The notes beneath the pieces are model-generated. The model did no database searches, had not been told where the DNA came from, and saw only the letters and a list, made by a program, of their open reading frames with translations. This document shows positions 18,991-28,131 of a stretch of 28,131 nt of DNA, one piece after another. Numbering within the stretch: the first letter of the stretch is position 1; the number at the start of each line of letters is the position of its first letter. The stretch is from positions 17,468-45,598 of the forward strand of contig JBBBWG010031386.1 of the NCBI GenBank assembly GCA_037176905.1, read 5' to 3'. The translations under genes were made by a program, and so were the position numbers. This DNA is from Azolla pinnata (taxonomy: Eukaryota; Streptophyta; Polypodiopsida; Salviniales; Salviniaceae).

Positions 18991-21900
18991 TAATTCAGGT
19001 ATTTTCTGAAGTTAAGTTTGTGCTATCTCCAGTTTTTGCAAGTCACGACACTGATGATGAATTAGCTAATGTTTGGTGTTAAGGGTTAGGTTTCTGTGCT
19101 TGTTAGGGGCAATAGATTAAACCTCAACACTCAGGTCTCTAGAGTTGTTAGATTCTTACAAGTTACATCCGTCTATCTTTTCAAGCCCCGTCAATTGAGA
19201 TAATTTTAATGCTTCAGTCATAGCCCCTGGGGTAGAGTGAATGTTGTGGTTGTACATAGCAACAAACTGAACCCCTTGGAAGAGTTGATTTAGTTTTTAC
19301 ACCCTTCCAACGCAAACATTCTTAGATGTTAATTGGATTGCTCTTTGGTACTAGCAACCTAAAACCTAGTCATTGTGAGACGTTTTAGTATTCCATTTTA
19401 CAAAACATAAGATCGATGAAATCGTATAACTGATTCCTACACTAAATGTATTTTTACAGCCTTGATGTCAGTCATCGTAAGCAGAATCTTTTAATGATTG
19501 CAATTGAAAATTCACCTGGCTTTTGAATGATTGATCATGAAGAGTTGCTATTATCTGATTACCCTAAATGGGAACGTGGTTGACGTTACTACCTAATTGA
19601 ATGAAGGCTATGGTAACATTTCAACTAAGATGAAAAGCTTACACTTGCAAACTAGTTGTATCATGTCAAGGGAAATATACTCATGCAATTTTAATGGATG
19701 TCACGTGAATACTATCAAGGAAAATGGAATTCTTTGTGAGAAGTCAGTAACATAAAACTAAAAACTAGATCAACAACTATTCACTCAATATAAATGCAAT
19801 TTGGGTAAAGTATATTATCATAGTATTTTGTCTTCGTCAAATGCAATGATAATTTTGATTGCTGGTTCGAGAAAACAAAGATTATGTCTTACTTGAGATC
19901 TCCTAAGCGTGAAGTTGAAAGTTGAAAGTTCATCTAATGAGAAAAGATTTACAATTCAAAATCTGTTCTTCGATTACAAACCCTGCAAAATGGAAATCAA
20001 AGCTTTTACCACAGTAACGATAAAATGAAATACACTATTGGTCATGGGATAACAAAATGGCATGAATTTTGTTAATGCTGAAATCGAAACCATCGCATAT
20101 TGGAGGGGTATCTTTGAAAGCTATTTCAGTCTTTAATGAAATCATGTAATAGAGTGGATCATTTGGTAAAAACAGAGGAGAGGTCTAGCGCAAGAGAAGA
20201 TCTGTGTAAATAAGAAAGAGATATACTTTGGGTTGTTAGACATGTTTGTTAGGAGCTTCACTTGATTTTACAGAGGTAAAAATGTATTATCTTTAACAAA
20301 GGTAAGAATGCACCACGTCAAAAAGTTAAGCAAGTTATGGCGAAGATAAGTCATTTCTCACTGAAAATTTCAACAATTGAATGCAACATTACTGAATTTA
20401 TCTTTCTTCATGCTCTTTAGTAGAAGAAGCAATAAAAAGGACCGGTGAAAGAAGAAAAATCTTATCTTTTCTAACTCATATGAAGGTTTTAGATTTCAGT
20501 TTAAGAGCTTTCCGATCATGTTGTGTGAAGGTGTGGTTGCAGAATAGAAAGACTGCGTTTTGTGCGCGATGTCAAAAGTGAGAAAGTGAATGAATTACAT
20601 AACCAAATGTAGCCTAGGACTGTCTAATTAACAGTGGTAGAATTGCTTGCAGTTCATATTGTTAGAAGCAATATTCCATATTGCTTCTCCTCTCTTTATA
20701 CTGTGTGTTAGTAACCTGGAATCTATCTGTGTATAGGAAGGTGACATGAAGAATATTGGCGGAGACAGGAGCATTGGAACTTAAACAAACAAGTGATTCT
20801 CTGATAATCATAATCTAGAGCAAAACATCTTAACCAACATCTGAGAGAGAGAGCTTAAATTAAAGAACACAACCTTGTACATAGAAAGATAAAGGTATTA
20901 AACAGTTGTGTGTGTGGTGGTTCAAGATCCTGTGCTATTTGAAGGTTCGATCTTCGTGCTGTGAATTTGTGGCGCATGAATGAAGATCGACGTCAAAAGC
21001 GCCCGAGGACATCTTGCTACCCAAATCTTTCCTTGTAAAGTTGATGTGAATCTTTCCAAAACTTCATTGGGTGGTGCCACAAGATTACAAAATAGTGAAA
21101 CTAGCCGTGTTTTTTGCCAATACGAAATCTCGATCATGCTCAGCTTTCAAAAAAGTACAATCTAACCCTCAAGCTCAAAAGTAGTAGCGGACAATCGATG
21201 AGCTTGAAGAATGATGAGCTTGAACCTTCTGTTTAGTTTTGATACAAAAGAACCAAGGGAACGAGAAGAGGGATATAGCTTTGCTAGTCCCTTGCCATAG
21301 CGATGGAAAAATGTAGGGAGTGTGTAAAAACTCAACATGTCTTAATGCATTTTACTCAAGGCCAGGATATAAAAGAAAGGATGCATTGATGGGTTTGTAG
21401 CTTTTTATATCCCTTGATACAAAAAATTCTATAAATAAGATCTGCAGAAGCATGCATTGGTGCCTAAGAGGATTCATAAGAATTCTAAATACAATACCAT
21501 GATCAATACTATGGTTGTTGCATTCGATTACGAGTTTGGGTTGCTCTTCGAACATGAAATGAAAGCATGGACTGCGACGAGGCTACGGATTTGGAGCGGC
21601 TGGGAGCCGTAGAATGTACAGATGATGACTCCGGCAGATAGGAGCGAGAGAAGAGAATCATGAAAAAGAAGAGACGATCGGAGCGAGAAACATTAGATCG
21701 ATGTGTCGATTGTTGTGGTTGATCGAGCTTTCCCATCGATAGGCATCAAGAAGGTTTACAGTATGGTTGGGGTACATGCATGAGAATATTCCGGAGCATT
21801 GCGAAATGATTTTAAACTCGCAAACATTCTGAAGCCTTCTCAAACTTTGCAGCGTTTCATACGTACAATCCATACAAGTATACGCTCATATCAGCATGCC

Positions 21901-22650
21901 ATCGTATTGAACCGACGCTCTAAACTTACTTCTCGTCACCGTGCACAGTTCATCTTACGTCATTATATCGAATCCGTCTTGCTATCCGCCATCGGAGCCA
22001 CCATTGTTACTTCTATTAAAAGACAAACTCTCGAAATCTCTCCGATTAAGCTACTAGGGGCAGCAAGCTCGTGACGTTCCTTCCGAATCATGCGCGATCA
22101 GCATAACATATGTTTTTTTTTAACAAACAGGCTTACCTGCTGTCGCTCTGGAACATTGCCCACAAACATTAGAGATAACACACGAACGCCTAGTTTCATC
22201 TCTCACTGGGAAATAAAGGCAAATTGAGCGATTAGCACCAAATTAATCAGATTCCGAAACTGTTCACTTCCGCCGGTCGAGCGGAATCGAACAGCAGACA
22301 GCAGCCGGGAGTGCGACGCGATCAGAAAACAGCCGCAGGACGAGATTACGAGTCAGCGAGCACGAGAGAGGGCAGACGGAAGCGATTATAGCCAGAGAAA
22401 GGTAGCAGAATCAAGCAGCGAATCGATCGACGATCAAAACCAGGCATCAATCTATCGTTAAAATGAAATCAACAAAATCATGAGGAGTTTTTCTTTTTCT
22501 TCTTTTGTTTGGGCTCATCTCATTCTCTCTATAAAAAAGATGTCTCTAATTATGATTAGAGACAAAAGAAGCTCTTTTCTCTGCATTAATCACATCATTT
22601 CACATGTTTCTAGATGAAGAAAATCAAAGGGAATAAATACATAAAATATG
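18991..22650. other. Long intergenic stretch, no gene recognised
   Basis: I read both strands and found only short open frames (at most about 90 codons) without familiar motifs, splice-compatible partners or codon bias. There is a GA run near 20843-20852 and a GT run near 20908-20917. Sequence from about 22250 to 22440 is more GC- and CpG-rich than its surroundings and may belong to the SAR1 upstream region. No LTR pair, target-site duplication or transposase motif was found. Confidence 0.5.
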
Positions 22651-22654
22651 AACA

Positions 22655-22916
22655 ATAGAAGTATATAAATATATATATATACATATAGTTTCATTTATTT
22701 ATATTTGTAGCACTTTGGTTTTTTGAGGAGAAAGAGAGAAAACAGAGAAAACAGAGAAGAAGAAGAAGAAGAAGAAGAAGAAGAAGGAAGAAGAAGAAGA
22801 GAAAGAGCAGAGAGATATGGCGATTATCTGTTGCTGACAGGAAGGACCCACCATCGCCAGAGATCTCTTTCCTCTTCCTCTTCCTCTTCCTCCCCACCTT
22901 CGCCTTCTTCCTCGCC
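22655..22916 (+). promoter_or_regulatory. SAR1 core promoter region and leader with GAA array
   Basis: TATATAAATATATATATATA at about 22663-22682 is a TATA-type element 235 bp upstream of the start. It is followed by a purine-rich leader with (GAA)n at about 22757-22800 and a CTTCCT-rich stretch before the ATG. A six-codon upstream ORF (ATG 22817, TGA 22835-22837; MAIICC) lies in the likely leader. The transcription start is inferred only. Confidence 0.5.
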
Positions 22917-25197
22917 ATGTTCCTCTTCGACTGGTTCTACGGCGTCCTTGCCTCCCTCGGGCTTTGGCAGAAAGAGGCTAAAATCCTCTTCCTCGGTCTC
23001 GACAATGCCGGCAAAACCACTCTGCTTCATATGCTCAAAGACGAGGTAAGTCACAGCTGTTTCCTCCCCCCCCCCTTCCTCCTTTCCTTTCCTCTCCTCT
23101 CCTTTCCTTTCCTTTCCCTTCGTTGCTCTCTGATTTAGGGTTCGTTTGATTGATTGTTTGTTTGTTTGTTTGTTTGTTCGTTTCTTCTTTCGCACCCTCA
23201 TCCCTACCCCCTTGCTGTCGCTTTTCTTTGGGTTCCATCCCTGCTCAGCTGTAGATTAGATTCATCTTTTTCTCTTTGTTTCGAGGGCAGAGGTTTTGCC
23301 TCTGTTTAAAGAGTGTTCGCTTTTATTCGCAAGGTTGTTGCTTTTCTTCTTTTTCGGCGTTCTTCCTGTTGGAGAAGATTCATTTAGGGTTTCTCTGCTC
23401 CTTCAAGAAACAAGCTACCTTTTAGGGTTTCCTTGCGCTTTCCTTTTCTTTCTTTCCATACGAGTGGAGCAAAGGCACAGCCTATGTGTGGATGCAATTA
23501 TAGGCTTGTCTCTGCTCCTACATCATCAGAAAATCTCTTTAATGTATTGCTGTTACTGCTCATTCCCAGCATATTTTGTAAACAGCATACACACAGGTGT
23601 ATACACCCATTTGGAAGAAGAAGAAGAAGAAGAAGAAGAAGAAGAAATAGCCCATTAAGAGGTCTTTAAAAAACTGAACTTTAGCGAAAACATTCATTGG
23701 CTGATTTGATTTATTATTCCCTCGAATAATGTGTTAAAAGGGGATAATATTAACAAGAAAAAAGAAATCGCCCATGAATAGGTCTTCCAAATACTGGATT
23801 TTAACGAGAATGTTGATTATCTTATTCGGGTTCTGTTTCACTGGAATAATCGGTTAAAAAAGGGATAGTATTAAGGAGAGGAAGAAGAAGAATTTCTTCC
23901 TATTAAGGGAACTTGTTTACTTAATTTGAATGAAAACATGGTCCAATTTGGGCTCTACTTCCTGAAAAAATGTGGAATAGAAAGGGATATTTATTTTATG
24001 GTGGGAGCAAGTTAAATACGAGGAAAGTAGTAGAGGATCAGAAGGGAAGAGCATTCCTTTTGCAAAACGGATGCTGAAAAGCTCTTGTCTTTGTAGTGAA
24101 TTAGTTATGATTCCTGCATATGGGATATGGCCCCATTTCTTGGAGTATAGTGTGCTTCATCTTTCATCACATTTTCCTCTCTGTGTTTTATCATTTTTTC
24201 TATTTTAAGATGTTGTAACTATATGTATGTCTCAAATTCACTCCATTGTTTCTGAAAACAATTCATAACTTCCAGTCTGTGTTTCATCAAAAATAAAAAA
24301 TTACAGTTTTTCAATCTACACATTCATGATAGATTACAGAGGCTTCTTTCATGATGTAATACAGAGGCTTGTTCAGCACCAGCCAACACAATATCCTACT
24401 TCAGAGGAGCTAAGCATCGGAAAGATCAAGTTCAAGGCTTTCGATTTGGGCGGGCACCAGATTGCTCGGCGGGTCTGGAAAGATTATTATGCCAAGGTAT
24501 ATATGTGTATATCCCATCCAAGAAAGAAAGAGAGTAGGTTCTTTGCACTCCAATGAAAACGAGGAATGCAAGAAAAGCATAATTTTTTATCCTTGCTGAT
24601 TGGGTAATATTGCATCAAAAAACTGCAGAAACTCCACCTCTGTTACTGCTCAATATTTTACCAGGGTTTATGTGTGTGTGTGTGTGTGTACACAGGTAAA
24701 CCCTCCAAGCTAAAAAAACAGAGTAATTATCTTCCATGCCAATAACAGATTGGAACTCAAGAAATGTATTGCTTGTGTTTGATTTTTTCTTTATTTGCTG
24801 GTTGTCATTTGGAAATTTTGAACCTCTCAAATGTTTGTTTTGCACATATTTGCTTGAAAACATTGCTTTTGGAAAGGTCGACGGCATTGTGTATCTTGTT
24901 GATGCTGCTGACAAGGAACGATTTGCCGAGTCTAAGAAGGAGCTTGATGGGCTGCTCTCCGATGATTCGCTCTCCACAGTGCCGTTCCTGATCCTAGGAA
25001 ACAAGATCGATATACCAATTGCTGCTTCAGAGGAGGAGTTGAGGTATTTCTTAGGGCTCTCTAACTTCACCACCGGCAAAGGAAAGGTGAACCTTGGTGA
25101 TACAAATAGGCGCCCGATAGAGGTCTTCATGTGTAGCATCGTCCGCAAAATGGGCTATGGAGATGGCTTCAAATGGCTCTCCCAATACATAAAGTAA
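22917..25197 (+). CDS. SAR1: SAR1 small GTPase of COPII vesicles, 3 exons
   Basis: This is a 193-residue Sar1, the exact family length. Sar1-GTP inserts its N-terminal amphipathic helix in the ER membrane and recruits Sec23/24 to start COPII budding. Exons are 22917-23045, 24365-24496 and 24877-25197, all phase 0, with borders GAG|GTAAGT, ATACAG|AGG, AAG|GTATAT and GAAAG|GTC. The N-terminal [17 protein letters not shown] is the membrane-inserting helix. Nucleotide motifs are G1 GLDNAGKTT (27-35), switch I around QPTQYPT, G3 DLGGH (73-77) and G4 NKID (132-135); the C-terminus is [10 protein letters not shown]. It has VDAADKERF where plant SAR1s that I recall have VDAYDKERF. All key GTPase residues are present, so the gene looks functional. 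Confidence 0.97.
23046..24364 (+). repeat. SAR1 intron 1 (1.3 kb) with simple repeats and a roughly 120-bp tandem triplication
   Basis: The intron holds a pyrimidine tract (23058-23125), (GTTT)n at 23155-23178 and (GAA)n at 23613-23646. Three diverged direct copies of a block of about 120 bp begin near 23641, 23763 and 23885; each has a CATTAAGAGGTC-like start, a GAATAAT or GGAATAG core and a GGGATA end. The acceptor is duplicated: TTACAG|AGGCTT at 24338-24339 lies 25 bp before the true ATACAG|AGGCTT at 24363-24364. Confidence 0.75.
24497..24876 (+). other. SAR1 intron 2 with GT microsatellite
   Basis: This is a 380-bp intron with donor AAG|GTATAT and acceptor TTGGAAAG|GTC, whose pyrimidine tract is weak. 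A (GT)n run lies at about 24670-24689. Skipping or retention would break the GTPase fold. Confidence 0.85.
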
Positions 25198-26750
25198 AAT
25201 GCTAATCTAGTGATGATTCTTATTATTTTTGCCTCCCCCGAATGGTCATTTTTACTACATTTTTCTAGCTGGATCCTGTGGAATGGATTGCTGTGGCTTG
25301 GTGGTTTGGCATTTGAACATCTTTTTCTCGATTATTTTGTATGATGGAAAGAACTTTTGTAGGCTACTTCTTTTCTTGGGCGGAAAATTTACCTCGAAGT
25401 TTTTTTGTCATACTTTAATGGAAATACTCAGCAGATAAAAATTTTCCTTGACCTGGAGGGCTCGTTGCTTTGCTGCCCTTCCAACATCTACATATGCCAA
25501 CTGCAGAGGTCATTAAACTAATTTGTGCAGATTTGGTAATCACCGATAAAGGCTGTTTGAGAGCATCAGAGGAAAAGCTCGAACAATGCGCTGCCAAAAA
25601 ATAAGCAACTTGTTTTCATTGCAAAATGGTAAGGAATTCCCTCTCATTTATGTCAACAGGTAGGTAAGACCTTCTCAGTTTGGTAGTAGATGCACTGCTT
25701 GGCCCACAAAGCTCTTGTTGACGATGTGATGCCAGATGGTTTTGATACATTATGTTATTGGCTGCATCATATACACCAGATGATTTTGATACATTATGTT
25801 ATTGGCTGCATCATATACACCTACAAACATTTGACTTTGTTTGCATTGATCTGTTCTCTTTGTCGGGTTTTCATTTTGTTAAAACTTTGCATCGATAAAT
25901 CGCCTTCTGTTCTTTGCTATTATCCCCGATATGGCAGCCCATATTTGGAGGAGGCTTTTCCGAATGCGGTGGTACTTATACATTCTTTTCCAAAGTGATG
26001 GGCCTCCGATGAATTGAATAAGATAAATGTTGGGGAACTGCATTGTGGTCAATAGCTGGCTTGCTATTCGGTTTGATACCCATGAATTGTTGTGACCACC
26101 AGTTCATGTATATCATCAATGGATTGATGCATTGCTGAAGTGCTAATTAAAACCCATCAAATAACGTTTTTTTTCGCGGTTTGATCGATCGGTTTCGTTT
26201 GTTTTAGAGGAAGATGTGACTATTGATTGTGCTTTGTATCACCCAATCTATTGTTCAGAGGGGTGATACTCGGGCGCCGGTCCTCCCTCGATGGTCATTA
26301 ATTATCAGCAAACTGATTAATGAATTGCATTATTAATCGAATAACTTTGTTGTTATGGTTTGGCATTTTAGCTTTTTTCGTCTTTCCATGCGCATATTGT
26401 CGATACTTAATTGCGATCGAGCACAAGCTTTTATGGTTGTGAACGTTCGATTCGGTTTTAATCATAGATTTGGGAACATCGCCCGAAGCTTCGAAGCCCC
26501 ATCAAACCACCCCGGTCATGATGATCGTGCTCGATCTGATGCCTAGAAAGAGCCATTGGGCTGTGGGTCGATGAATCCAATGATTTGCTAACAAATCGCG
26601 CGATCGATTTCTCTAGTCCTTGATTGATTAGTGATTCGAGAGAGATTTGGCTTGGAGATCTGGCTTAAAAAGATCAAATAAAATAAGCCGAAAACAGATC
26701 TACACGTCATACACCGACTGATCCGATCTGCGCAGATTATATTGCAGGGC
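25198..26750. other. SAR1 3' flank and intergenic DNA
   Basis: This is presumed 3' UTR followed by spacer. No supported gene. It contains the 44-bp tandem duplication listed separately. Confidence 0.5.
25734..25821. repeat. 44-bp tandem duplication, one mismatch
   Basis: AGATGGTTTTGATACATTAT at 25734 recurs as AGATGATTTTGATACATTAT at 25778. The two abutting 44-bp copies differ only at the sixth base. The near identity implies a recent event. Confidence 0.95.
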
Positions 26751-26753
26751 TAA

Positions 26754-26754
<1 letters not shown>

Positions 26755-26783
<29 letters not shown>
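26755..26783. repeat. AT dinucleotide microsatellite
   Basis: This is an uninterrupted (AT)n run of about 29 bp in spacer DNA. Confidence 0.95.
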
Positions 26784-26784
<1 letters not shown>

Positions 26785-27450
26785 CTCTTAACTGATCCGA
26801 TCTACAGAGACCGGTGATCGAAGCCCTTTACGGGCGATTCAAAATGTTGGGGGTGAAAGAGCTACACGCAGCAGAAACAGCACTGCGAAAAAGAAGGTGC
26901 GTAAGAAAGCACAGAGCCTGGCCTGACTGACTGTCGACATCGTTGGGAACGAACGAATCTGAGCTGCTGTGAAGTCGTGAAAGTGTCCGACTTTTGCGGA
27001 TGATGATGCTCTGTAAAACAAAAAGCCCACCCGAGCTTCTCCTCAACGAGCTTGCTTAAGCCGCAGTTAGCAACTGCAATTAGCTGTGCGAGAGATACGA
27101 GACAGGAACGTGTTAATCGGAGGGGACTCTGAAAGAACAGTTGCAGGGAGCCGTATTGAAACTGCGCCTCTGGCCTTTTCTCTGTTTGCATCGTCGCCGC
27201 GGTTTCTCGGATGTCGTGCAGTTCTGCCGTCCACATCTGAAGAAAGATGGGGAAGCGTTTTGTACCGAATGATCGAGCTTTTTGTTTTTTTCAGAGTTCT
27301 CTGTATTTGCCCTCGAGCATTAGGTGGAGTTGAGCAAAAGATCCCATCGATGCGATCGGTGATGGGGTTCCAGGATAATCAGCTGAGGGTTAAGGGCTTG
27401 GAAAGGATTAGTGCTCCTTTTGTTTTTTTTTTTTAGTTTCTGATTGATGC
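26784..27450. other. Intergenic stretch, nothing recognised
   Basis: Overlapping open frames exist on both strands, the longest about 124 codons (27236-26862, minus). None carries a recognisable motif or splice partner. Confidence 0.45.
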
Positions 27451-27459
27451 GATGATTAG

Positions 27460-27785
27460 TGATTGGGTTAAGGCTAATCGGTTTGGAACGGATTTAAGCG
27501 CTTCTCAGCTGATTAGCCTTAAACTATAATCACCGAGTCAACAACAGAGGGTTGTTAAGGGCATGGGATGGATTAAGCTCTCCCTTTTCAGTTTGGCCAT
27601 TGAGGTGATGATTAGCGATTGGGTTAAGGCTAATCAGCAGAGGATTAAGGGCTCATAATCAGCAGAGGATTAAGGACTCATAATCAGCTGATTCGCCTTA
27701 ACCCAAGCACTGAATCAGCAGAGGGTTAAGGGCTCATAATCAGCTGATTCGCCTTAACCCAAGCACCGAATCAGTAGAGGGAAAG
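27460..27785. repeat. 25-bp and 56-bp minisatellite rich in TTAAGGCTAATC and AATCAGCTGATT
   Basis: TAATCAGC units fall at 27631, 27656 and 27681 (25-bp steps). Then a unit including AATCAGCTGATTCGCCTTAA repeats at 27681 and 27737 (56 bp). GGTTAAGGC and GCCTTAACC occur as inverted partners throughout, and AATCAGCTGATT is itself a 12-bp palindrome. Confidence 0.85.
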
Positions 27786-27810
27786 GATTAAGCGCTCCCC
27801 TTCTTTCAGT

Positions 27811-28060
27811 TTGCCCATCGATTGCCGGCGATCAAACGATCGGATCAAAGGCTAACAATAATCAGCTCGGCGTTTGCCCATCGATTGCAGGCGATCAAAC
27901 GATCGGATCAAAGGCTAATAATCAGCTCGGAGTTTGCCCATCGATTGCAGGCGATCAAACGATCGGATCAAAGGCTAATAATCAGGCGCTTTCCCCATCG
28001 ATTGCAGGCGATCAAACGATCGGATCAAAGGCTAATCAGGTGCTTTCCCCATCGATCGAT
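27811..28060. repeat. Minisatellite with period 63, 60, 57, 54 bp
   Basis: Copies of CCCATCGATTGCAGGCGATC begin at 27814, 27877, 27937 and 27994, and a truncated one at 28048. The core GATCAAACGATCGGATCAAA is constant in the four full copies. Length changes lie in the TAATAATCAG part and the following spacer. All steps are multiples of three, so the frame stays open, but no coding evidence exists. A G homopolymer follows at about 28084-28098. Confidence 0.9.
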
Positions 28061-28131
28061 GCGTTTGATTAGCGATTGGGGGTGGGGGGGGGGGGGGGTT
28101 TAAGGCTAATCATGATCCCGGAAAGGATGAA

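Noticed and set aside
20920-20965. tRNA-like GGTTCGATCTTCG arm
   Set aside because: The arm nearly pairs, but no acceptor stem or D/anticodon arms fit upstream.
19000-22600. Search for an LTR retrotransposon or transposase in the large spacer
   Set aside because: No paired long direct repeats, no RT, integrase or transposase motif in any frame.
809-25197. A functional gene cluster linking DENR, RING-H2, FPA-like and SAR1
   Set aside because: The proteins belong to unrelated processes, spacing is several kb, and neither orientation nor shared signals suggest co-regulation beyond common simple repeats.
27822-28103. Repeat-encoded 93-codon frame (AIKRSDQRL units)
   Set aside because: Open only because every repeat period is a multiple of three; no motif, promoter or splice context.

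Overview
The window is nuclear DNA from a land plant, almost certainly a flowering plant. Genes are broken by short AT-rich introns with GT-AG borders, and four conserved eukaryotic proteins of plant type can be assembled exon by exon. Long intergenic stretches carry microsatellites, minisatellites and one 100-base assembly gap. I cannot fix the species or decide between monocot and dicot. No prokaryotic operon, CRISPR array, rRNA or tRNA gene, or intact transposon was recognised.

Layout. (1) At 32-407 on the minus strand is a weak candidate for the last two exons of an unidentified gene running off the left edge. (2) At 809-5151, minus strand, is an eight-exon gene for the translation recycling/re-initiation factor DENR (187 aa). 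(3) 5152-8500 is non-coding DNA with foldback sequence, a diverged duplication and a 36-bp minisatellite. (4) At 8578-11529, plus strand, is a two-exon ATL-type membrane RING-H2 ubiquitin ligase (598 aa). Its upstream sequence is a tandem duplication full of GAA triplets that ends at the start codon. (5) 11530-14142 holds a 48-bp minisatellite and about 1.1 kb of CATA/CA satellite containing the gap. (6) At 14483-18990, plus strand, is a six-exon gene for an FPA-like protein with three RRMs and a SPOC domain (815 aa). It has a 40-codon upstream ORF ending in TGATG on the main start, and its last intron is best explained as GC-AG. (7) 18991-22650 is intergenic with nothing recognisable. (8) At 22917-25197, plus strand, is a three-exon SAR1 GTPase gene (193 aa). 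(9) 25198-28131 is intergenic and ends in two nested minisatellites.

The four genes are unrelated housekeeping or regulatory genes: translation, ubiquitylation, RNA 3'-end processing/flowering-type control, and COPII secretion. Nothing suggests a cluster with a shared pathway. Shared local traits are triplet or hexamer repeats (GAA, GAC, GTCTGC, CT) at the 5' ends of all four genes, and tandem duplications of 25-300 bp in introns and spacers. I found no convincing new biological system. The most interesting points are the FPA upstream ORF, the GC-AG intron, the split pre-RING motif of the ligase, the duplication that ends on its start codon, and a right-edge minisatellite whose repeat length falls 63, 60, 57, 54.
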